Assembly: GCA_016183615.1 (NCBI GenBank) | Contig: JACPEG010000032.1 | Coordinates: 97,416-161,415, forward strand | Direction: 5' to 3' | Source: Betaproteobacteria bacterium | GTDB lineage: Bacteria > Pseudomonadota > Gammaproteobacteria > Burkholderiales > UBA6910 | Length of the DNA stretch: 64,000 nucleotides | Shown: positions 7,243 through 15,621 of the stretch, in pieces | How the letters are laid out: every line of letters starts with the position of its first letter | How positions within the stretch are numbered: the stretch's first letter is position 1 | The notes under the pieces: model-generated | Told to the model about the DNA's origin: nothing | Database searches by the model: none | The model's input: the letters and a program-made list of their open reading frames with translations, nothing else | Translations under genes and position numbers: made by a program

Positions 7243-8112
7243 TCACCGTATTTGCACAACCTGAAGGCCAGCAACAGACGTGGTCCCGCTCGGGTGCCGT
7301 ATTACCTCCCTTAACACAGTAAGCTGCGACGCCTTGACGCCCGAATGGAGTGCGTCAACGTAGGGATCAAGCGCCTGTTTCCCAATCACCTCGAATCGGT
7401 AGTCTGCACCCTGCGCCATATCTGCGGCCGCAAGCACCCGTAGTCGGCCTACGCCCGATTCGATGTCAAAGCGATACACTTTTGCCGTAATCACCCTGTT
7501 CTCCGCATCTATCTCGGTGCTCGGGTTGAAGTATTGATTGTCTTCAGCAGTGAGCGAAAGCGCGTGGCCCTGGGAACGCGATCCAATCTCCTTGATACGA
7601 TCGCCATCGATATGCGATGTTAATTTTCTGAAGTGCGGTTCCGTCGCGTTTGCGGCATCAACAATATTTTGTGTGACCTGAATGGTTCCATTTCCCACGT
7701 TAAGATAAACCTGAGCGTTGGGACTATTCACGATTTCCACGCGAGGCTCCTTTCCAGTCTTCACGAATTGCTCGATTCTTGCCTTCAAAAACTTATAGGT
7801 AAGCTCAATAACCTCCGAGATGGTAAGAAAATGCGGAAGGCCGCTCCCCATTTCCACATAGCCTTGAAGCAGAGGCACAGCTACCACCGCTAGGTCCATC
7901 ACGACAGAACCGTGCCGCCAGTCAAGTACGGTAACTGAGAACAACTCGCGGTCGCTCTTGGCTAGCCGCTTACGTCCGGAGATCGACAAGTAGGCTCGGT
8001 CTAAAATTTGCCGGTAGGCCCCGACAATATCGTCAAACTCATCAAGGCGAAGCGTCTTATCAACGCCAGGCCCCTGGATCGAAAATTCGATTCGCTCTTC
8101 TTTTTGCATCAT
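7243..8112 (-). CDS. Unrecognised protein between hsdS and the hsdM stub
   Basis: A 289-residue protein (or 288 from the second ATG), MMQKEERIEFSIQGPGVDKTLRLDEF. I do not recognise a catalytic motif. Visible features: a charged N-terminal strand-rich part with YLSISGRKRLAK; a hydrophobic segment MDLAVVAVPLLQGYVEMGSG that may be membrane-associated or buried; a central helix LTYKFLKARIEQFVKTGKE; and a C-terminal strand-rich half with VITAKVYRFDIESGVGRLRV. GGGAGG precedes the ATG pair. It is on the same strand as the restriction genes and immediately downstream of hsdS. Base composition is lower in GC than the core genes, in keeping with transferred defence DNA. It is a candidate accessory component of the island. 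Confidence 0.7.
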   Translation of the reverse strand: MMQKEERIEFSIQGPGVDKTLRLDEFDDIVGAYRQILDRAYLSISGRKRLAKSDRELFSVTVLDWRHGSVVMDLAVVAVPLLQGYVEMGSGLPHFLTISEVIELTYKFLKARIEQFVKTGKEPRVEIVNSPNAQVYLNVGNGTIQVTQNIVDAANATEPHFRKLTSHIDGDRIKEIGSRSQGHALSLTAEDNQYFNPSTEIDAENRVITAKVYRFDIESGVGRLRVLAAADMAQGADYRFEVIGKQALDPYVDALHSGVKASQLTVLREVIRHPSGTTSVAGLQVVQIR

Positions 8113-8260
8113 TACCTCCCAATTACATCGTTGTGGCCACGGCTTTGTTCAACAGATGTTCTGACAAACACCGCGAATTCAACTTCAAACCCGATGCACT
8201 TTGGAGTTGGATGCGCGCTCCTTCATAACCGCGCTCCCCGCTCTCAGCCGTAAAAGGCGC

Positions 8261-9619
8261 TTACCCACCAAAGGCAGAACTTAGAGTCGCGTCACGCAGT
8301 CGCCCGGTGCGTCTTCGGTTGGTATCGACTTGGGCCTCGGTTTCGCGAACGAGGGAGAGGCGGCGGTCGACTTCAGCGATGATGCGGGTCTGCTCGGCCA
8401 AGGGCGGAAGCGGGAACTCTACCGTTGCGAGCCTCCCGAGGCTTAGGTGTGCAATATTCGTTGTAATAGTGCCTTCATCCACAAAACGTCCCGCGTGCAT
8501 ATTGTGGCGGCTTAGAAGCAAGGCGAACTCCACATTCATACCCCCGATGGCTCTGAGCCGAATCAACGTATTCGTAAAGCAAGCACCCCGAAGCTCACCA
8601 CGATAGATCGCCGGACGCCCAAGGAGCTCTGGGCTTTGACCCTCGTTGAGAAGCAAATCCCCCGGTGCCAGCTGATACTTCTCAAAGTCGCCTGGCGAGA
8701 AATCCATCTCCATTACGTCAGAGAGATCGATTCGATCCTCAAAGACATTCTGGACCCGCAGGTAAGGACGCATATTCGGCCCCGAGTGGTACTTGGGTGC
8801 ACGTTGTCGGCCGAGCTGCAATTGTCCAACTTGCCCATAGGTAGACCATGTCCATCCCTCCGGCAGTTCGGGTAGATGGGCGGTATCGGGAGGTTCGGGT
8901 TCCTTGTACTTCCCCTTGCCTTTCCATTGGCTGCGGCGGGTTTCGAGGATGCATTGCAGGAGTTGGGTGCCGGTCTCGTAGCGGCGGCCTTCGCGGCGGG
9001 CGAGTTCGGCTTCGGTGGGGACGAGGCGGCCTTCGACGGCGGCTTTTAAGACAGCGGCCTTGTAGCGCTTGAGGTTGGCCTTGACGCGCTTGAGGCTGGC
9101 GACGGCTTCGTCGAGGCGGGAGAACTGCTTTTCTATTTCGGCGACGATCCTATCTTGCGTCGCCAAATCGGAAAGTACGATCGGAAAATCAGCGAGCTGC
9201 TTCTGGCTCACTGAGGCCATGCCTACGACTTGTTGCGCGTTTCCTGAGAAGTAACGCCGACCAGAGGCAAGCAGTTGGTAGTTGATGAACTTCGGCCGCA
9301 CCTTGTCCAGGTCTAGCCGCAGCCGAATGTTTTTGCTTTCGAAAACACTGGACTCAAGACCCGATGGTATTACGGCCGTTTTGCCGACGAGCTCGCGGCT
9401 GTTAACGCGATTTACCAACAGGTCACCCTCTCGCAGTCCGTACTCTTCGAGTTCGTCCGGGCTAACGCGCATCCGCTTAATGTCACGCCAGACAATCCGA
9501 CCGCCATCGATGTTGTACATGCGCAGGCACGGTGTGCCGTCGTCTGCATATTAGGACACGGGCTTGTAAAGTCCATTCTTCATCGAGACGGCAACATCAC
9601 CAAGGCGCGCCTCCTGCAT
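8261..9619 (-). pseudogene. hsdS: Type I specificity subunit HsdS, interrupted by a nonsense codon
   Basis: Reading from ATG at 9619, the protein begins MQEARLGDVAVSMKNG, then hits TAA at 9553-9551 (codon 23), and resumes in the same frame with YADDGTPCLRMYNIDGG. The complete frame would be about 452 residues. Both target-recognition domains are visible: the first ends at SDLATQDRIVAEIEKQF with the coiled-coil LDEAVASLKRVKANLKRYKAAVLKAAVEG, and the second starts LPELPEGWTW and ends LAEQTRIIAEVDRRL. HsdS chooses the DNA site for HsdM and HsdR. A restart at the ATG at 9520 would give 419 residues lacking about 33 N-terminal residues, so partial function is possible. The start overlaps the stop of an hsdR remnant. 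Confidence 0.8.
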
Positions 9620-9786
9620 CACGCTGCCAACCCCCTGTTCAACGCCTCAATCGCCTTCGGCAGCTTCCCACCGAAAAGCTTATGTACCTTGCCATTGCCG
9701 CCTCCCTTGTTGAACGGCGCGTACTCGAAGGCCTCGATCTCGATGCAGAGGTTGGTGACGATGTGGTCCCGCATCGTTGTGATCTG
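9619..9786 (-). pseudogene. 3' remnant of a second, diverged hsdR
   Basis: The minus-strand frame reads ITTMRDHIVTNLCIEIE, FEYAPFNKGGGNGKVHKLFG and ends ALNRGLAA. It aligns with the C-terminus of the intact HsdR (MIRDHIAANLGIEIEDFEYAP...LLNNTLAA) but differs at many residues. Its TGA overlaps the hsdS ATG (TGATG), showing that the old order was hsdR directly before hsdS. Everything upstream of this stub has been replaced by hepT. Confidence 0.8.
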
Positions 9787-9787
9787 C

Positions 9788-10129
9788 TCACGCTTGCGCG
9801 AGCAGCCTTTCGAGGACAGCGCGTAGTGATGCGAGGTTTGCTTCAACCACGCCCCAGACCAGGCGGTTGTCCACGCTTGCGTAGCCGTGGATCAAAATGT
9901 TGCGGAACGCGACAATGTGCGGAAGCTCGGGAATTGCGGCAGCGGTTGCGGGATCGACGCGCCGCAGTTGGCTGAAGGCTTCGCCGATAATCTCGAACTG
10001 GCGCTCGACGGCGCTGCGGAGCATGTCGTCTACCAGGTAGTCGGCAAAGCTCTTGCCGGCGGTGTATTGCGCGACGCGGTCTGCCGCCTGCCGGGCGTCC
10101 CACAACAGCTTGCGTGCGTCAGCGTGCAT
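9788..10129 (-). CDS. hepT: HepT-family HEPN toxin (RNase)
   Basis: A 113-residue all-helical protein from MHADARKLLWDARQ. It carries the HEPN catalytic motif as RNILIHGY, which fits the RX4HXY form. In characterised MntA-HepT pairs, HepT is an RNase and MntA inactivates it by adding AMP groups to the tyrosine of this motif. The ATG at 10129 overlaps the mntA stop by 11 bases. A longer start at 10153 is possible but would extend further into mntA. The pair is inserted between the intact hsdR and the remnant of the older hsdR. Confidence 0.88.
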   Translation of the reverse strand: MHADARKLLWDARQAADRVAQYTAGKSFADYLVDDMLRSAVERQFEIIGEAFSQLRRVDPATAAAIPELPHIVAFRNILIHGYASVDNRLVWGVVEANLASLRAVLERLLAQA

Positions 10130-10427
10130 AGACGGTGCGGCGCTCAGCGGCAACGCGCTCGCGGAAGTATGGGTTGGCGAGGCTCGCTTCGGTGACGAGG
10201 TCCACCGGGCGGCCGAACAGCGCTTCGAGCCCCTCTTTCAGCGCGAAATACGCCTTCGCGTACTGGGCCGGCGGCACCTCGTCAAATTCAACGAGGAAGT
10301 CAAGATCGCTCGTTGCCGGATCGAAATCGGCGCGAACGGCGGAGCCGAAGGCGTCCAGCCGGCGCGCGCCCGCGCGGCGGCACAGGGTGGCGACTTCGTC
10401 GCGGTGCTGATCAATGACGTTTGCCAT
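10119..10427 (-). CDS. mntA: MntA-family nucleotidyltransferase antitoxin
   Basis: A 102-residue minimal nucleotidyltransferase. The signature GSAVRADFDPATSDLDFLVEF holds the GS pair and the DxD metal-binding aspartates. MntA enzymes detoxify the adjacent HEPN RNase by AMPylation. GGAGG sits upstream of the ATG at 10427, and the gene starts 19 bases after hsdR, so it probably shares the restriction transcript. Its 3' end overlaps hepT, the usual tight coupling in these pairs. Confidence 0.9.
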   Translation of the reverse strand: MANVIDQHRDEVATLCRRAGARRLDAFGSAVRADFDPATSDLDFLVEFDEVPPAQYAKAYFALKEGLEALFGRPVDLVTEASLANPYFRERVAAERRTVYAR

Positions 10428-10446
10428 AAAAGAACCTCCGACGGAA

Positions 10447-13395
10447 TTATGCCGCGAGTGTGTTGTTAAGCAAAGCGAGCATTGTGGGCAATTCAGCGCC
10501 GAAGAGCTGATGCACCCTGCCGATGCCGCCCTCTTTGTTGAACGGCGCGTATTCGAAATCTTCGATTTCGATGCCGAGATTCGCCGCGATGTGGTCGCGG
10601 ATCATTTCAAGCCATTTGAGTTGTTCGGGGGTGAAACGAGGGCGCTGAACCCCATCCCCACCCTGGCCCTCCCCTTGAAGGGGAGGGGGAAAAATGGCCC
10701 CCTCTCCCCGCCCCTCCCCCGCGAGGGGGGAGGGGGTGGATTGGTGGTGGGCGAGCCAGGCCTTGAAGTTGGCGGCGACGCGCTCGGGGTACGGCACCAG
10801 CTCGTTCTCTTGGTGCATCGCGAAGCGCACCAGCGAGACGAGGTCGGTGAGGATGCGCCGGCCGCTCGCGCCCTTGACTTTGTCTTTTTCCAGCGCGGCG
10901 TAGGCCTGCCAGAGCTGCGATTCGGTCCACAGGTGCGGCGGCGCGTTCAGGCGCTCGGCGAGGTCCTTTATGTCCTCGAACTTGAGGCGCTGGCGATAGG
11001 GCCGGCTGTAGAGCACCTGCAGCGCGGTGATCTCGTCCTTGTGCTCTTCGATGAAACGCTCGAAGGACTGCACGATGCCGCGGGCGCGGGCGAGCGCGTC
11101 GGCGGAGAAGCCCGCTTCGATCACGCTGTCCTGGCTCACGTGGTCGATGGTGATCTCGTTCTTGCGCTTGATTTCGATGAGAAGGTCGCGGAGTTTGGGG
11201 TCGAGGAGGGGTTTCACCGCTTCTTGACGCGCTTGTGTTACTGCCCCCTCACCCCGGCCCTCTCCCGCGAGGGGAGAGGGGGGAAATGCATCGGGGTCGA
11301 GCGCCCGCACGATCGCGCGGCTCAAGTCGCGTAGCCCCAAGCCGCCGCTCGCGGCGCGGATTCTGGCCTCGTCCTGGAGCGCGGTGCGGTGCTCCATGCG
11401 CGCGATGCGCGCGGCCACCGAGGAGAGCACGTCGCTTTCCGTGTTGCCGAAGGCCACGGCCTGCAGGAGCTTCTCGAATGAGACGGAGGGCTTTTTTTCC
11501 ATCGGCCGGGAGTCGGTCTTCTCCGCCTCGCACACGCCCACGGCGTCCACGATCACGAAGTGGTCCTTGACCGGCGCGTCGGGGGTGACGGCCTTTAAAT
11601 CGTCGGGCTCGATCACGCGCACGCCGCGGCCTTTCATTTGCTCGAAGAACGAGCGGCTCGCGACCCGGCGCATGAACATCACCACTTCCACCGGCTTGAT
11701 GTCTGTACCGGTGGCGATCATGTCCACGGTGACCGCGATGCGCGGCATGGGGCTGTTGCGGAATAGTTTGATCAACTCTTTCGGGTCCGCGCCGGTGGTG
11801 CGGTAGGTGATCTTCTGGCAGAAGTCGTTGCCGCGGCCGAACTCCTCGCGCACGATCTGCACGATGTTTTCGGCGTGGGCGTCGTCCTTGGCAAAGATGA
11901 GCGTCTTCGGCACCCAGGTGCGGCCCGGGAAGAGGTCGGCGAAGAGCCGGTCGCGGAAGGTGCGCACGACGGTGCGGATCTGGTCGGGCGCGACCACGTC
12001 GCGGTCGAGTTGATTCGCCTCGTAGGCGAGATCTTCGTCAAGCTGCTCCCAGCGCCTGGCGCGCGTCTCGCGTTCCTGCTTCTCGACGAAGTAGCCCGCC
12101 TCCACCCTGGAGCCGGCCTCGCCGATCTGCGTGCGGATGCGGTAGACGTCGTAGTTGACGTTCACGCCGTCGGCCACTGCCTGCTCGTGCGGGTACTCCA
12201 TCACCAGGTTGCGGTGGAAGAAGCCGAAGGTCTGCTTGGAGGGCGTCGCGGTGAGGCCGATGAGGTAGGCGTCGAAGTACTCCAGCACCTGCGCCCAGAG
12301 GTTGTAGATCGAACGGTGGCATTCGTCGGTGACGATGATGTCGAAGGTCTCGATCGGGATCTTGGGGTTGTACTCGATCGGCGGGACGTCCTTGAACACC
12401 TTCTCCAGCCCCTCGACCGACGCGTCGTCGTCTTCGTCGGCAAGCTCGCGGCCCTTCAGCATCGAGTACAGGCGCTGGATGGTGCAGATGCACACGCGCG
12501 CCGTGGTGTCGAGCTTATTGGAGGTGAGCCGCTGGACGATGTATTCCTCGGTGAACTTGTAGTTGTTGTACGGCGAAACGTATTGCTGGAACTCCTTGAG
12601 CGTCTGGTCGCCGAGGTTGCCGCGGTCGACCAGGAACAGGACCCGCTGCGCGCGGGCGAACTTGATCAGGCGGTAGATGAAGCTAATCGCGGTGTAGGTC
12701 TTGCCGGAGCCAGTAGCCATCTGGATGAGCGAGCGGGGCTTGTTGGCAGCGAGCGAGGCCTCCAGGTTTTTGATGGCGATGATCTGGGCGGGCCAGAGGT
12801 CGGCTTCGACGAGCGGGGGCAGCGACTGCATGCGGGCGAGGAAGGTTCCGGGACTCGCATCGTACCGGCCTGCGCTTACGCCAGTACCGAGTCGAGTCGC
12901 GTTCCCGAGTGCGTCGGCGGCTTTGAGCGCAGCCCCCTCACCCCAACCCTCTCCCACGAGGGGAGAGGGAGTAACAAAGTCGACAAGCCAGGCCGCGAGC
13001 GTCTCGGGCTTGTGGAAAGCAAAAACATTGCGCGAGCGCGGTTCCGGATCGAGGCCATTAGTGAAGCGGGTTTCGGTCCCGGTGGACTGATACGAAAACG
13101 GCAGGGGGTTTTCCCAGCTGGGAAGAGTGTCGGGAAGCCCCTTGGTGTATTTGTCCGATTGGGTCTCGACGCCCGTCAGCGTGAAGCCTTCGGGCTTCGC
13201 TTCCAGGACCCCCGCCGCCTTGCGATCGACGTAGAGCAGGTAGTCCGCGAAGCCGTGGCCGGGCTTGAGGGGAAACTCGCGAATCGCGACGCCGCGGGAA
13301 GCCTGGAGGTCGGCCTGATCCACGTCGCAAACACGCCAGCCTGCCGCGGCGAGCAGGCGGTCGATATTCTCTCTGGCTTTGTTCTCATCCGGCAT
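10447..13395 (-). CDS. hsdR: Type I restriction endonuclease subunit HsdR
   Basis: A 982-residue protein from MPDENKARENIDRLLAAAGW (ATG at 13395; an earlier ATG at 13443 is less likely). The N-terminal nuclease region contains GVAIREFPLKPGHGFADYLLYV and GVLEAKPEG, an E...D...ExK arrangement. The motor follows: Walker A ATGSGKT near residue 228, DECH near 355, GLTATP, and MIATGTDIKPVEVV with MKGRGVR in the second RecA lobe. HsdR translocates DNA and cuts far from the site. Three positions carry palindromic repeats read in frame (about residues 141-155, 703-718 and 885-915), adding SPLAGEGRGEGA-type peptides between domains. Nothing in the frame is broken. It is the first gene of the minus-strand island. 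Confidence 0.93.
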   Translation of the reverse strand: MPDENKARENIDRLLAAAGWRVCDVDQADLQASRGVAIREFPLKPGHGFADYLLYVDRKAAGVLEAKPEGFTLTGVETQSDKYTKGLPDTLPSWENPLPFSYQSTGTETRFTNGLDPEPRSRNVFAFHKPETLAAWLVDFVTPSPLVGEGWGEGAALKAADALGNATRLGTGVSAGRYDASPGTFLARMQSLPPLVEADLWPAQIIAIKNLEASLAANKPRSLIQMATGSGKTYTAISFIYRLIKFARAQRVLFLVDRGNLGDQTLKEFQQYVSPYNNYKFTEEYIVQRLTSNKLDTTARVCICTIQRLYSMLKGRELADEDDDASVEGLEKVFKDVPPIEYNPKIPIETFDIIVTDECHRSIYNLWAQVLEYFDAYLIGLTATPSKQTFGFFHRNLVMEYPHEQAVADGVNVNYDVYRIRTQIGEAGSRVEAGYFVEKQERETRARRWEQLDEDLAYEANQLDRDVVAPDQIRTVVRTFRDRLFADLFPGRTWVPKTLIFAKDDAHAENIVQIVREEFGRGNDFCQKITYRTTGADPKELIKLFRNSPMPRIAVTVDMIATGTDIKPVEVVMFMRRVASRSFFEQMKGRGVRVIEPDDLKAVTPDAPVKDHFVIVDAVGVCEAEKTDSRPMEKKPSVSFEKLLQAVAFGNTESDVLSSVAARIARMEHRTALQDEARIRAASGGLGLRDLSRAIVRALDPDAFPPSPLAGEGRGEGAVTQARQEAVKPLLDPKLRDLLIEIKRKNEITIDHVSQDSVIEAGFSADALARARGIVQSFERFIEEHKDEITALQVLYSRPYRQRLKFEDIKDLAERLNAPPHLWTESQLWQAYAALEKDKVKGASGRRILTDLVSLVRFAMHQENELVPYPERVAANFKAWLAHHQSTPSPLAGEGRGEGAIFPPPLQGEGQGGDGVQRPRFTPEQLKWLEMIRDHIAANLGIEIEDFEYAPFNKEGGIGRVHQLFGAELPTMLALLNNTLAA
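10650..10739. repeat. Two adjacent palindromic elements in frame in hsdR
   Basis: Two copies of the CCTCTCCC/GGGAGAGG-type palindrome lie back to back. The first centres on CCTCCCCTTGAAGGGGAGGG, the second on CCTCCCCCGCGAGGGGGGAGG. They encode about 30 residues rich in PSPLAGEGRGEGA and PPPLQGEGQGGDG before the conserved HsdR C-terminus. Confidence 0.85.
11241..11285. repeat. Palindromic element in frame in hsdR
   Basis: CCCTCACCCCGGCCCTCTCC-CGCGAG-GGGAGAGGG palindrome. It is translated as FPPSPLAGEGRGEGAV between the helicase region and the C-terminal helical part, leaving the reading frame open. Confidence 0.85.
12931..12972. repeat. Palindromic element in frame in hsdR, N-terminal region
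   Basis: CCCTCACCCCAACCCTCTCC-CACGAG-GGGAGAGGG palindrome. It adds TPSPLVGEGWGEGAA about 70 residues before the Walker A motif, between the nuclease region and the motor. Confidence 0.85.
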
Positions 13396-13590
13396 GTGGG
13401 GGAAAAGTCTTTCCGGATTGGCTTCCAATGTCAATGGAGTCAAGGGGATTGGCGGGATAAGAACGAGGTTTCCCCGTTAAACGCGATGGATGATGCCTTT
13501 CCGGATCGCGGAATTCAGGGCGTCAGATTCGTGAAGGGAGTACCCCATCCCCGGCCTTTCCCTCCCTTGGAATGGGTCGAGGTTTCCTGA

Positions 13591-14004
13591 TTACTCCGTC
13601 ACCGTGCCCCGGAGCGCCTTGGTCCTGGCCCGCTTGGTCTTGGCCTCGAGCCGTCGCTCGCGGGAGCCGCGGGTCGGCTTGGTCGGGATGCGCTTGCGCC
13701 GGGCGATCGCGACGCTTTTCACGAGCTCCCGCAGCCGCTCCAGGGCCTGCTCGCGGTTTCGCTCCTGGGTGCGGGCGGCCTGGGCCTTGATGACGATGAC
13801 GCCTTCCTTGGTGATGCGCGAGTCGCGCAGCGCCAGCAGCCGCTCCTTGTAGGTCTCCGGGAGCGAGGAGGCGCGGATGTCGAAGCGCAGATGCGCGGCG
13901 GTGGCGACCTTGTTGACGTTCTGGCCGCCGGCGCCGCGGGCGCGCACGAAGCTGATTTCGATTTCGGCGTCGGGGATGGCGACGTGGTTGGAAATCTTCA
14001 GCAT
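13591..14004 (-). CDS. arfB: Alternative ribosome-rescue factor ArfB (YaeJ)
   Basis: A 137-residue protein, [32 protein letters not shown], with the catalytic GGQ motif near residue 27. GGQ lets the protein hydrolyse peptidyl-tRNA on stalled ribosomes. The basic C-terminal tail ([32 protein letters not shown]) is the part that enters the empty mRNA channel, and its length is normal. The start overlaps the end of a small conserved gene upstream. The 147 bases between its stop and hsdR hold only a degenerate copy of the CCCTCCC-type palindrome (around 13543-13575). Confidence 0.93.
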   Translation of the reverse strand: MLKISNHVAIPDAEIEISFVRARGAGGQNVNKVATAAHLRFDIRASSLPETYKERLLALRDSRITKEGVIVIKAQAARTQERNREQALERLRELVKSVAIARRKRIPTKPTRGSRERRLEAKTKRARTKALRGTVTE

Positions 14005-14234
14005 GGGCGGGGTATTTCGCGAGGACCGGGCCGCGTGGATTCCTGTCCGTCCTTGGCCATGCTCCAGGGATTGGAAACCGTCCGCACGTCGAGGGGTTGA
14101 ACGGCATCGAGATCATCCTGGGGCCGCAGCCGGCCTGCCGCACGGGCGCGTCCGTGCCAGATCTTCTTGTCGGTTTTTTCGCTCCGGCTGGTCGTCATGC
14201 CGAAGACCGGGGTTTTTCGACGGGAGCGAGCCAT
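13998..14234 (-). CDS. Small conserved protein, probably truncated at the C-terminus
   Basis: A 78-residue protein starting [27 protein letters not shown] and reaching [11 protein letters not shown]. The opening resembles a widespread short hypothetical protein of about 100 residues. After SMAKDG the usual continuation is lost and the frame ends [10 protein letters not shown], overlapping the arfB start by 7 bases, so the 3' part may be deleted or shifted. A MITE lies only 10 bases upstream of the ATG and leaves no convincing ribosome-binding site. The gene may be silent. Function unknown. Confidence 0.5.
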   Translation of the reverse strand: MARSRRKTPVFGMTTSRSEKTDKKIWHGRARAAGRLRPQDDLDAVQPLDVRTVSNPWSMAKDGQESTRPGPREIPRPC

Positions 14235-14244
14235 TTTTTGAACC

Positions 14245-14519
14245 CTAGCAGCCTGTCGGACTTAGAGTCACCCATGCGTTGCTGGCCAAAAAGCGCGATG
14301 GCACGACGCGAGGTGCAGTCCATATCGGGAATATGGGCCAGCCGAGCAACACAGCCAGCGCGCTTTTTGGCCGCAACCCGGAGGGACCGGGCGATTTGAT
14401 CGCATTTCGTCGCCGCAAGCCGCCTCGTGGACACCCGGTACACGTCGCCGTCTTGCGTCTAGAACTGCAATCAAATCGCCACGGTCGCATGCGCGATCCT
14501 AAGTCCGACAGGCTGCTAG
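14245..14519. mobile_element. MITE-like element, copy 1, with CTAG ends
   Basis: A 275-bp unit bounded by CTAG on both sides. Inside each CTAG are 17-base terminal inverted repeats (CAGCCTGTCGGACTTAG and its complement). Further inverted repeats lie inside: GGCCAAAAAGCGCG/CGCGCTTTTTGGCC, CCATAT/ATATGG, and GGCGATTTGAT/ATCAAATCGCC. There is no transposase gene. A second copy of identical length lies at 28731-29005. CTAG as a 4-bp YTAR target duplication suggests movement by an IS5-type transposase, which is an inference. Confidence 0.85.
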
Positions 14520-14657
14520 GTTATGCGTGCCTCTGAAGCCAGGTCCGCGGGGTCAGTTTTTGACCACTGCGGGCGTCCCCCGGGGGCTACGCCGCGATCC
14601 GGTGGACCCGGGACAGCTCGCGATCAGCCGTCCCCCAGGTTCGATCACGGAAACGGG

Positions 14658-15379
<722 letters not shown>

Positions 15380-15463
15380 TTAGCACTCGCCTCCGGCCTT
15401 GTCATGCGACTGCGGACGGTCTGGGTTGTGGCAGATCCACGGGTGTGAACCGGAGCGGGAAAG

Positions 15464-15617
15464 CCTGGATTCCGGCATGTGCCGGAATGACGACGTCGTA
15501 GGGAAGGGTTTCACCCCCTCCCCAGCCCTCCCCCCTCAAGGGGGAGGGAGTGATCTCCGCGGCTCACGCCGGGCCAGCCGGTCCGTGCCGACCTTCCCCC
15601 CTCAAGGGGAAGGGGGT
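15464..15617. repeat. Cluster of three palindromic intergenic repeats
   Basis: The spacer between the antitoxin gene and the glmS end holds ATTCCGGCA-TG-TGCCGGAAT (15469-15488), then two CCCTCCCCC-CTCAAG-GGGGGAGGG-type palindromes (15511-15551 and 15591-15617). The second type matches the elements inserted in hsdM and hsdR. The position just downstream of glmS on its strand would suit transcription termination or mRNA protection. Confidence 0.75.
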
Positions 15618-15621
15618 TGTA

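Noticed and set aside
11875..13590. A 571-codon plus-strand open frame opposite hsdR, and similar long frames opposite hsdM (4168-5292), glmS (15550-16917), glmU, mnmG, gyrB and tkt.
   Set aside because: These are mirror frames produced by high GC and codon bias. They show no family motifs, while the opposite strand holds complete known proteins.
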